A stretch of DNA of 64,000 bases, taken from Pseudisothecium myosuroides (taxonomy: Eukaryota; Streptophyta; Bryopsida; Hypnales; Lembophyllaceae). The notes beneath the pieces were generated by a model. The model did not search any database, had not been told where the DNA came from, and saw only the letters and a program-made list of their open reading frames with translations. Of the stretch, positions 23,150-33,666 are shown piece by piece. The stretch covers positions 8,497,296 to 8,561,295 of the forward strand of contig OX637292.1 in assembly GCA_951799445.1 (NCBI GenBank), in the 5' to 3' direction. A program made the position numbers and the translations under genes. Positions within the stretch are counted from its first letter, which is position 1; each line of letters opens with the position of its first letter.

Positions 23150-24400
23150 ATAGGATTAGTTTTGTAAATATTTGTTAGTTAGGATCGGACCGGATTTGAT
23201 CCGGTGTGTCTGGTCTGGATCGGATGTTTTCCGGTCTGGCCGGCTCGGCGGGGACCGAAAGTTCCGCGCGGACTTTCCGGGCCCCTTTGTGTTGACTTTT
23301 GAGTTTTAAAGGAGTATATTAGTCAGTCTCTGAGAAGGAGACTGCGAGTCTTTTCCCTTGAGTTTGTGTGCATTTTCTATTGATTTCTTGTTGTACGTCT
23401 CTCCCGCGCGTGGCAGGGCTGTTTTGGTGAGGAGTTAGGAAAATGTGTGCAGATTCTAGAGAGATTTCTCCCCTTAGTGTGTTTGTTTTGCTCTTATGTG
23501 CATGTGAGTGGGTATTCTAAGTGTTGGGAGCGGATTTCAGTTCCTCAGCACCTCTACAGTTCACGATTCCGGGCGAGAAAGCCGTTGTTAGGTTAGGCGG
23601 ATAGGGAAGGAGTCCTTAGTCGTGCTAGAACTCCTGGATAGGAAATCCGGTTGAGTGCCCGATCTCCCGTGAGATCTCGCTGCCCTAGTTGGTAAACGGA
23701 AGGACTTTAGTTGATGTTGGAACGGACGAGTTCGCTTGCAACCACCTAACTTTGCACGGAGGGAACTTGGCATCAAGGTCGTTGTAGTATGAGAGGATCG
23801 TACGGGGGGTCTTTGTGTGACCTGCAAACCGGATCGTGGTCCGGGTGGCTGTGAGAGATCAAACCGGATCCGCGCTAGTGTAGGAAGTAGTGGGTTAGAG
23901 AAGTGGGTCTTCAGCCACTATAAGTCACGGAAGGAGTGGCGGGCCTGCCACTCTCAAAAGCAAGCGGCGAACCCTCTGATGGTAAAACAGAGGCAAAACT
24001 AAACCGGAGTAGAGTGAGAGTACGTGTGAGAGGACCGGATCGAATCGGTCCAGAAAAGTTCCAAGATCAGAAATTGTAGGATCCTGGGTTTTTGTAGGTT
24101 TACAGGACCGAATAGCTTGACAGACCGGAAGAGGAAGAGAGAGGTCTGGTTGTTGTTTCGGTGTGTTGTTGTTTCTGGTTTTAGATCTAGGACCGGAAAG
24201 TAGAAGTTGAAAACTGACAGGAGCTTAAGTTGGGAATAGGGCTAGACACTTCACAGAATCTCGTGGGTTCAATCTTTAGAGTCATTTTGTTATGCTTTAG
24301 AGTGGTTTTTGGGAGTATAACAGGGAATTCACTTACTCTGTGCTGCGACAGTTGGGCGGCATGATGGTGATTTCGTCTTGTAGATTCTAGAGTCGTTCCA
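23150..24400 (+). other. 3' noncoding part of the split element, CCGGATC-rich
   Basis: No convincing gene. The stretch is rich in CCGGAT/ATCCGG words, with inverted arrangements at 23189-23205 (ACCGGATTTGATCCGGT) and 24032-24051 (GGACCG..CGGTCC, 20 bp). The same words occur upstream of the gene at 15780-15960. The element's outer ends were not found. Confidence 0.5.
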
Positions 24401-24561
24401 ATGGCTACTGTACTTTGCTTCGCTTGTTGTGCATTTAAACTAGGGTTTCAGGAGTTGAATAACCCATCTGCTTTAAGTTTCAATTATGTTTGCAAATTGC
24501 TAATCTATGTTTGTTTGCGTATTTTGTTTTCGTTTGGAACTACCTCTGTGTTTCGAGAGAA

Positions 24562-26945
24562 ATGGGTTCAAATTGGGATGGGGTAAGAGAGGTGGAAAAA
24601 TTGATCAATAACTCTGGAATGGAGGTAGAAGAGGGGCTTCATCATGTGGATCTTGCTGTAACAGAAATAGGGATTGGGCTTGATTTGTTGCTTGAATCAG
24701 TAGAACTCTTGCCTGTGGAAGTGCTTGCAGTGAAAGGAAAGGTACCTAGAAAGAAGCCGAAGTCTGTTCCTAGTAATTCCTTGAAGAGGTACTTTTTTAG
24801 CAGCCATAATGTAGACAATGCTGGTACATTGTGGATGCCAAAGAAGACAAAAACCATTCCCTCGGAGGTATTAATCCCAATGTCATCGATTGCAAGTTCG
24901 TCACGCAATCCAGCTAAGAAGATCGCAAGTTTGTCATGCAGCAATCCGGCTGAGAAGATAGCAAGTTCATCACGTAGCAATCCAGCTGTGAAGTTGGTTT
25001 GTCCTGGAGGCTTACTTGACTTGGCTCCACCACCAAAAGAATTAGAAGAGGTGAGCTTTCTTGAATTATGATCCCAGCTTTATATAAAAGCATCCAATGC
25101 CTAAAATTGACAGTGAATTATACAACAAACTTCCGAATAATCACTTTGAGGGGCCAATAGTAGTAGAAATAAGAGGCGTCGATGCTTTGAGTACAGGCAG
25201 GTGGGTGATTTGCAAGCTTCAGCAATATGATCTGGGATTTAAGGCCAGCCAGTCGGACCTTGAGAGAGATGCAGATCAGTACTGCTTTAGCTTCTTAATT
25301 TATTTTCTATAGAACGTAAATCAGATCTAATAAGAGTATCCATGATCACTTGTTGTGCTTGTTTAGCGAGATCACAACCTTGCAGTTCTAGTATCCTTTT
25401 TATCCCTGCCCTGGTAATTCCCACTGAAGTCTTTATGAAGATTCAGTACCTGAGATTTCCAGTCAGTCTTTTTTGATTAAAGTGCCTGATATGGAGCTCA
25501 TTAATCTGTGCATGATTGTTCTTATCTCTATTCAAAGTTAATCACTGATGAAAGCGGAGAATTGATCAGTTTTGGTTTTAAATATTGATGGATGTTGTTG
25601 CTTTACATATTGCATGCAGTCTTCTTAACTTTAGATGATTTATCTGAACTATTAATACATTGTAAATGTTATCTCATTCTACTACTCTTTGATGGTATTG
25701 GGTTTACTAGGCACTAATGTATCTTGTGTGCTTCTGCTGGCAGGTGATCAACCTTGACGTAGAAGATGAGCCTGCGAAGAAAAAGAAGAAGAGCTATGAA
25801 AGTCACCGCAAGTTTCAGGATTCATGGGCTGCTAAAACGCCATGGGCAGAGATGATTGTTGGAGCTGACGGAGAATACTACAATGTAAAGTGTATCATTT
25901 GTTCTGTAGTTACAGAACATGTGAAACTTCTTGCACCCAAGCTCGACACCATCACAAAGCATGCTGGGCGCCGGAAAGCGAAGAAAGATCTATCGCATTT
26001 GGGAGTCAAAGAAGGAGAGTTTTATGTGTCTGAGAATTGCAAGCATGCTGCTAATATGAGGCTTTACAAAACAAGGAGTAAGGATTTTGTAGAGTTGCTT
26101 GTTGTGAAAGGAATGAAGGGTGAGAGAAGTAGAAAATGAATTCAATTTGCGCTCATTTTCCATTTGCTAGCCCAAGGTCGTCCTATGCTTGAATATGAAG
26201 CATGTCAGTCTTTGTTCAAGTTTCTAAGTGTCCCTGGGCTACCAAAGCTCCATTGGTCAGACAATGCAGGCTGGGAAATGGCTGATGCGATGTTGAAGCA
26301 AGTGCTTAAGCAAAATCGTGTTGTCATGCAATCTTCTAAGTTTTTGTCTATGTCTTGTGACGAAGTGACAACCGTAGATAACCAATCCTGGATTTCAATC
26401 CATGTCTACTACATTAGTGAGTGGCGTCGGGTTCCCTTACTAGTCGGGCTAGAGAGAGTTGGTGTTTCACCCACTACCAAGAATCTCACCAGTATTATAA
26501 TTTCGAATCTAAAGAAGACAAGGGGGCTTTCTAGGGAGCAAGTTAGGAGTATGCTGATATCATTTGGGGTAGATGGGGCTTCAGTTTTTCAGGGGGTAAG
26601 AAATGGGGTCACAAAAAGAATCCAAGAATCCATTGCCCCTTTTTTAGAGGGGATTCATTGTATGGCTCACCCTACTAATTTAGCCGTTGCTCACTTGAGC
26701 AAACTCCCTGTTGTGTGTGAGATCGAGTCTCTGTTGTCTAGCTTGCACAAGTACTTCAGTCATTCTCCAAAAAAACATGCAGAGTTTGTCAAGCTTGCAA
26801 CATTGATGGAGACGAAAGGCAATAAGATTCAACGGAATATTAAGACTTGTTGGATCTCGATGCTGAATCCAGCCCAAAGGGTGATTGACGAGTACAAGAC
26901 CTTGATCATGAAGATGGCAAAGGATGCATTCAAGCACAAGGATGC
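24562..26945 (+). pseudogene. hAT-type transposase, 5' part (split by insertion B)
   Basis: Exon 1 (24562-25050, donor GAG|GTGAGC) encodes an N-terminal region of unknown function. Exon 2 begins at 25744 after CAG and runs to the insertion. It has a nuclear-type basic patch (KKKKKS), a C-x2-C..H zinc-finger-like segment near 25890-25960, then the hAT core: SCDEVT (first Asp, about 26358), FGVDGASVFQGV (second Asp, about 26565) and IHCMAHPTNLAV. An in-frame TGA at 26137-26139 interrupts it at a normally coding position. Element B is inserted at 26946, and the reading frame resumes at 31984. This copy cannot make full transposase unless the TGA is read through and B is removed. Confidence 0.8.
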
Positions 26946-27339
26946 TGTGGGCGCAAGATTACCCACCCTTGATAATAGAGCGAACACCGACCAGGTTCTA
27001 TGCCTTTATCCACATTTTTTAATATATAGGGGTGATGTGAGCGCGGTCCACTGTGCCTTCCAAGCAATGGATCTTTTTTGCTAACGTTTCCTAAGTGTCG
27101 TGGATGGCAGCGAATAATTAGAATGCATGTAGTAACTCACAAGGTAACTGCAATGCTCAGGAGTAATGGTAAAATTCTGACTCCCTAACTATCTATCCTA
27201 TGTCGAGGGTAGACTGGGTAGTTGGCGTCATTTCTAACGTCCCTAACTACGTAAAAAGAGGAACCCCTATGTTCCTTCCATGAACCTCTAAGACTATCGT
27301 GGGATTTTAAGACTCCACCTAGAAGTTCTACTCTAAGGA

Positions 27340-28270
27340 CTAACTCTAAAGTTTAACTCTTACTCTAATCTTCAACCTCTAAATGAAACTCTAGATTTGT
27401 ACTCTTTTAACTTGGGTTTACATATTAACTACCGACTTTTAACTCTAGGTTTTTACTCCTAATTTAACTCTGAAATTTATCCTCGGAATTTAACTCTAGG
27501 TTTAACTTTTAACTCTAAGATTTTACTCCTCTATTCTATTCTAAGGTTACCCTTCTAAATTTAACTCTACGCGTTTGACTTTTAACTTTAGGTTCTTACT
27601 TCTAAATCAACTTCGACTCCTAACTTCCAAGTTTTAACCTTCTAAGATAATTCTAAGTTTCACCTCTAATTCTATGTTCTTATTTTTAAACTATTCTAGG
27701 ATTTTTACCCTCTTCACTGTAGATTTTTACTCCTAATTTAACTCTAGGTTTTTGACTTTTAACTCTAAATTTTTACTTCTAAAATTCATCCCCAATTTTA
27801 ACCTCTAGGTTTGACTCTACGTTTTCACTTTGACTCTAGATTTTTTCTACTAACTCTAAAATTTTACTTCTACTTCTAACCTTTAACTTCTACTTTTAGC
27901 TTTTCACTCTCACTTTTTATTCCCCAATTGACTAAAATTTAACCTTTTAATTTAATCTAATCTTTTGACTTTTGACTTTTGACTTCTACTTCCAAATTTA
28001 ATTCTATCGTTTTAATCCTAGATTAGCTCTAAATGTTATCCTCTTAAATTTAATTCCAACTTTTAACCCTAGGGTTTTGACTTCTAATTTTAACTCTATT
28101 TTTAACTCAACAATCTACTTCCTAAGTGGATTCTACTTTTGACCTCTATTTCCTATTCTACTTTTTACTTCCCAAAGTTAACTCCAAATTCTGACTTCTG
28201 AATTTTAACTTCCCTAATTAAACTCTTAATTTAACTCTAGGTTTTTACCCGTTAATTGATCTTTAATTTT
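27340..28270 (-). repeat. AT-rich short-word tract in LTR copy B
   Basis: The complement of the 20850-21740 tract: ACTCTAGGTTT, TTTAACTC and GACTTTTGAC words in irregular order. Noncoding. Confidence 0.65.
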
Positions 28271-30685
28271 TATCCTAAATTCTCCTTCTAATCTAATCCT
28301 AATTTCCGTCCATTGTTTCTTGTGGTTCAATTTTTATTAAAATTCCTCCGTTCTACCCCCTACCGCTTAACTTAGCCTAACGCGGTCAGTTTACGGTCAA
28401 ATCTTAATTATAAGATGTTTTCGGAAACCTCTATTCCTAATCTATCAACTTTTGAATCTAAACTTCTAATTCACGCTAATCTCGGATGCTAATCACGCTC
28501 TAAGGGCTGATTAGGAAAAACAAATGCTAATTAGGGAGAAACGACTAGGATTAGTTTAATGACCCACCTCGTTACTGCTAGTGTCGGAAATGACGTCATC
28601 CCCGTCCACGTGCGCGTCCTCGTGCTCCATGGTGGCCACTCGCGATCGTCTTCTTTTATTTTTGGGTTATGGTCTTTATTTATTTTATTTTATTTTTGCT
28701 TTATTTTTTAAGGCCCACGGCTTAAGTTGTAGAAAAGAAAACGTTTACAAGTATGATGTTCTAACCCTTTCCCCCCATTTCCTTCTTCTTTTCTTTCTCT
28801 CCTCCTCTTCCTTCTACTCTTGAACTATTCCACCAACCGTGGTGATGGTGGTCTTACGCTTCTAGTCTCAAACTTTGTGAAGTTTTAAATGAGCCTCCTA
28901 CCCTCTTACGCAACTTTGCTTTGTGTCAAGCTAATCCTCCTCCCAACGGTTGCAAGGAGTTCTTCTAGATTTCCTACCTAATCTCCTAGCTAGGCACTAT
29001 TTATCGTCTCTCTCCTCTCCACTCCTATAACACATCCTTCCCCCTAATTTCCTTCCATTGTGTGTAGGTGTGAGTGGTGAAACAAATTTGTGTGCAGGTA
29101 CGGTGGTGCTTCGCTCTTTTCTCCCTTCTCCCTTTTTGGTTTAGACCCTAATCCTACTCCTTCCCTAGCTAGTAATAGGTTAGTCCCACATTTTTGTGGT
29201 GTTTTAGGTCTGATTTTTGCGTTAGTTTGAGAGAACCCAAAAAACCAGAACCCAAAAGACCAAAAAATTTGAGTTCAAAAAAAGAGCGACCGATCTGGCC
29301 GGGTGCTGGACCCCGAGCCTGCCCACCGCCTCCCGGCTGGCTGGCTTTCGGCTGGCTGGCTGGGCTGGTCAAAAATTAATTAAATTAATTAATTAATTTT
29401 TTAATATGTTTTTTTTTTGGCTCCCGATGGTGCTGCTGTATGCTGGCCTGATGTTGCTGCTGTAGCTGGTCCTGATGTTGCTGTTGTATGCTGGTCCTGA
29501 TGTTGCTGCTGTATGCTGGTCCCGATGTTGTTGGCTATTTAAACTGGATTTCCGGCTAGGCTAAAAAGACTGGAATTTTTCGCTAAGGCTATTTTAAGAC
29601 TGGGTTTTTGCTAAGGCTAATGGGGGAAATAAACGTCGGGGGTACTAAACTTACTAAGACCTTGGAAACAACTAACTACCTAAAACTTTTGAAGACACTA
29701 CTCTAGACAAATGCAAAGAAACCTACATATCTTGGAAGCTAAACTCTGGAGGTTTCCACAAAGGTCTTGGAAACTAGACTTTGGAACTAAACACGGGGTA
29801 GATGCAAAGCTTCGCCGTCAAATTGGTTTTAACACCAACTTTAGGACTTCTTGACACCTCGGGGGTTCAAAGCTCCGCCGTCTACACTTTTAACACACGC
29901 TTTAGGACTCTACTTTGTCACTAGTTCAAAGCTTCACCGTTTCCCAAGGGGGTCCACACAAGGAGAGAGACTTTAGAAGAGGGAAAACTAAACCTTAAAG
30001 AAAACACACACATAGGGTCAAAGCTTCGCCGTCCCGGAGGGGGGTGCACTTCACAAGTAGAAGATTAGGAGAGGGTTTGGAAGAAAACTTAGCAAAACAT
30101 GTACAAGGAGGTCCAAAGCTTCGCCGTCCCGGAGGGGGGTCCACTCAACAAGGAGAAGATTAGAAGAGGGTTTGGAAGAACTTTAGCAAAACATGTACAA
30201 GGAGGTCCAAAGCTTCGCCGTCCCGGAGGGGGGTCCACTCAACAAGGGGAATATTAGAAGAGGGTGTAAGAAAAACTACAAAGGGAAAAAACTGGCAAGT
30301 TAGATCACGTGGCAACACAACGCTCACACGCTAAAAGCCCCCCAAAGCGGCATCGCCAAGGTACGATGGGGGGTGACTTTAGGATTAGTGCAAGATACAA
30401 AACAAAAGACTCTTAACTTCACAAGTTAGATCACGACACGTACAAGAGGGAGAGAGAGGCTCTCCACCTACAACAAAGTACAAAAAAGTGCACAAAAGAG
30501 TACACAAAGCAAGGTAGAAGGACCCCCAAGGACTTTCAAAGCTTGAAAATAAGCAACAATGGAGCCAAAAGTGCTCCGAAAACACCGTAGAGGTTTTTGG
30601 CTTGAAACACCAAAATATCCAAAATAACTTGGACCCACGGACTCAAAACAAGAATTGGGGGTGTTCTAGAGAGAGAAATGGGGCC

Positions 30686-30693
30686 CTTATATA
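30686..30693 (-). promoter_or_regulatory. TATA box within LTR copy B
   Basis: CTTATATA on the plus strand (TATATAAG on minus), at the position matching 18319 in copy A and followed by the same GGGCCCC sequence. Confidence 0.5.
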
Positions 30694-31983
30694 GGTTTCC
30701 AAGGGCTCACCCCTCCCTCTAGAGTTCTAAGGTAACCTTATCAACGGGGATTTTCATCCTCATCCTCAAAGATTTTCATCCTACATCCTAAATTTCTACT
30801 TCTACCATCTATGCTGGACCAACATCCTAACTTTTGGAGATTAGCTCCAATCGCCGAACGGATTGCGCCGTTGGATCTAGAACGCCGTGTTTAGTCCTAG
30901 ACCCCTCTACCCCCCGCACCGAGGCCAAAAACCCATCGTAGGCTAATTTAGTTTAAAAACCAAATCGTGGTAAAATCCTAGATCTTGGGGGTCTCCTATT
31001 TTGAGAAATGTGAATAGCCTAGAGTCTCCGGTAGGTGCGAGAGAGTTGGAAAGGACTTTTGGTTGACTTCATTTCGCCATTGTATGGTCCCGGAATGCCG
31101 GTCAACGTGGTGGGGACCCCGCCACGTGGTTAATTCCCGAGGAATCTCGCCGGTTCGGGTACTTGCCGCTATCGGAATGTCGTGAAACTTCACGGAGCGC
31201 ATTATTAATATAAAACAAGCTAGTCTAATTTTTAGTGAGATTTTATTGTAACCTGGGTAATTTCCATGAAATTCCCGTTGGAGGTTAGGAGGGTTGACCA
31301 CCCGGAAAAAGGTTCTTCTGCAAGTCGGAAGATGCCGGGATTTTTCACGTGACCTCTCAGGGAGTCGCATGAAAGACGTGCGGGTGTGTTTCCGTACCTG
31401 GCACGATTGGTCAATGGAGATTTAAACTGGACATCTCCTTGAATCAGCGACGGTGCGGGAATCTTCTGCAGGTGGAGGAATCTTGGCGAACCGATTTCGC
31501 CGTTGGACTCCTGGCATGGGATTCACCCTAGAACACCATCCTTGGGCTGTAGATTCCTCTACGGGCCCGGTCTTGCGTGAGTGGCTCCTGCATGCTAACA
31601 ATCGGGATTTTGGGAATTCGTCGATCTAATGGGGAATTCTAAATCTAACTCTAGGACCCGACCTAGTGGCCTCGCTGTGGATCCCTCGGACCGACCTAGC
31701 CATGAATCGCCACCTTCATGGTGGGATTTAGCCCTTTTGGGGCTGTGTGACTCGAATCCTCCAAATCTAACCTTTTCGTTATTTCTACACTCTTTTTAGG
31801 TAAGGTTTGGGGGATTCTAAGTAAAAATCACAAATCTAGACCAAATACTATAATGGGTATGATACAACCCTATTTCGGTTCTACACTCTTTTTATGGATT
31901 TTTGTATACTTTTATCAACTTTAAATTGCAAATTTCCAAAAAAATAATTCTACAAGTCCCAAGTGACAAATTGGGAGCTCACA

Positions 31984-33006
31984 GATGTTGAGGCTAATTG
32001 GGAGGCAATGTGCAATGTGCAAGTTGTTCTTGGATTAACGTGCTTGCTGCCCTTACTTGTTGCTGTTCATTCTCTCATTAAGTTTGCCCAAGGGCAAGAT
32101 GTTTATGTGTGTGACTACGTAGCAGTAGTCAAGCAATGTCAATTGCAGCTCTACAAGTTGTATCTCGATCCAGCTACGAGGTTCGATCCAACTGCTTTTT
32201 GGGACTTCACGTCAATCCTAGATTGTGTTCACCCCACCGTTTCCATGAGATGGCAAGCTCCATACTTGGACCTAAATGGTACAAATATTGAGCACCTTGC
32301 TTTTTTTACCAAAGCTGATTCTTGGTGGGCTACTCATCCTCACCCAATCACTAGCAAACCAGAGATGGTGATAAAGGAGAGTTTGGCTGACATTGTTCAA
32401 GTTGTAAAAACTTCATGTGTTGGCGCAGCAGAAGCTTTAACGAAGGAGCTAATAGCTCGTTTTCCAGCTTCTACTTTGATGGATGCTCTTGGTTTCTGTT
32501 ACCCCCAGTATTGGTTGCAAAAGGAGAGTTCTACTGAGCCTAATTTGGAGACTACATTCCCAATGCATTTGAATATTGTCAAAGCCCAGTATACTGTGGA
32601 TCGTGAAGTGAAGGATTCATCTGGAATTTTAAGGGTTGTTCCAGCTTTGTTGTCTGCTCGGACCTTAGATATGCAGTCTTCTTTGTTCAAGGTAACCATG
32701 CAGTCTAATGTAGGGGCAGCTTTGCAGCAACCTTTCGACAAGAATCCATTTACTCGGATTTGGAGAATAGTCACTACGAATGCTCTTCTCAGGAGGGAGC
32801 TATCGGAGTATCTTAAACTTGCCGAGATTGCCGCAGTCCAAGTCCTTGGTAGCATTGAAGATGAGCAAACATTTTCAACACTGAACTTCATGAAGACAAA
32901 GCTTCGAAATCGACTTCAAGACCACTTGCCAACGGTAGTTGGAATGTATTCCCAGAGCCACTTTACCATGCATAATTTCCCGTACGATTCAACCTTCGAT
33001 GACTAG
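31984..33006 (+). pseudogene. hAT-type transposase, 3' part with dimerisation domain
   Basis: This is the continuation of the gene at 24562 after element B. The frame is open from the GATGT duplication to the stop before 33007. It contains the alpha-helical hAT middle region and the C-terminal dimerisation region near 32825-32960 (SIEDEQTFSTLNFMKTKLRNRL), where the third catalytic acidic residue and the conserved helix lie. The frame is in register with 26941-26945, so the two parts were one exon. No further stop lies in this part. The element's terminal inverted repeats were not identified. Confidence 0.8.
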
Positions 33007-33666
33007 TACGCAGTGAAGAACCGGCAGGTGGAAGCTGATGCATAAATTCGAATTTGTTTGCATGGCTGCAGCAAAGTAAGTTTAGGTGATTATATTTTTG
33101 ATAAGTGAAGTGAAATCAGATTAACATTATATTCATTAAAATGGAGGGTGGCCACCCTCTCAAAATAGTCTTAGGTATTTGAAGGCACAACTAGTGAATT
33201 GCATGGGCTCTACTTTAGTTCGAAAATCACTCAATTAATTGGTCTGAAGTAGCAATTTCCATTAAAATGAGAGTCATGCAAACAATGAACGCCTTCCAAC
33301 AAATGTTGTTATGTTCCATGTCAAACATTCCACGTGTTCAAGGAAACAAAGTAAAAATAAAATACAATAGCAAATACTTTAATATGATATTTAAATTGCA
33401 CTTCCGATATGAATACGGGAAATGCGTCACCAAAACATGTATTATCCACTAGAAATCTATATTTATGAGTTCTATTTTATGAAAATGAATTGTAAACCGT
33501 TAAAGAAAACAAAATCCAGATGCCCACATTCATGAGAACAGAAAATGATGTCTTCTATGTATACGCAAAAGCATATTCTAGGCATAGAAATGACAAATAA
33601 TACACTATCATATAGACCTAAGAACATAATTAGGGAGCTTCCCTCCAACAACCATTGTCCTTAAGA
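33007..33666. other. AT-rich spacer between hAT and DUF7869-like genes
   Basis: No gene. A perfect 16-bp palindrome, GAGGGTGGCCACCCTC, lies at 33144-33159. The phrase 'cattaaaatg(a/g)ag' occurs near 33135, 33262 and 56193, perhaps a remnant of a shared dispersed repeat. The junction between elements lies somewhere here. Confidence 0.45.

Larger units (their letters stand above)
26946..31983 (-). mobile_element. Copy B of the 5-kb TG..CA element, inverted, probable solo LTR
   Basis: This is the reverse complement of copy A, with the same ends (TGTGGGCGCAAG on this strand to GGGAGCTCACA) and the same internal order. It is flanked by GATGC (26941-26945) and GATGT (31984-31988), a 5-bp duplication with one C-to-T change. 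It is 5,038 bp and close in sequence to A. It sits inside the hAT gene, and removing it with one duplication restores the hAT frame. With A it forms a roughly 5-kb inverted repeat around a 4.8-kb spacer (22152-26945). No coding domain is recognised. Confidence 0.85.

Noticed and set aside
23580..24000. Possible rRNA-like segment
   Set aside because: Phrases such as 'aaagcaagcggcgaaccctc' looked rRNA-like, but there is no alignable core or helix order.
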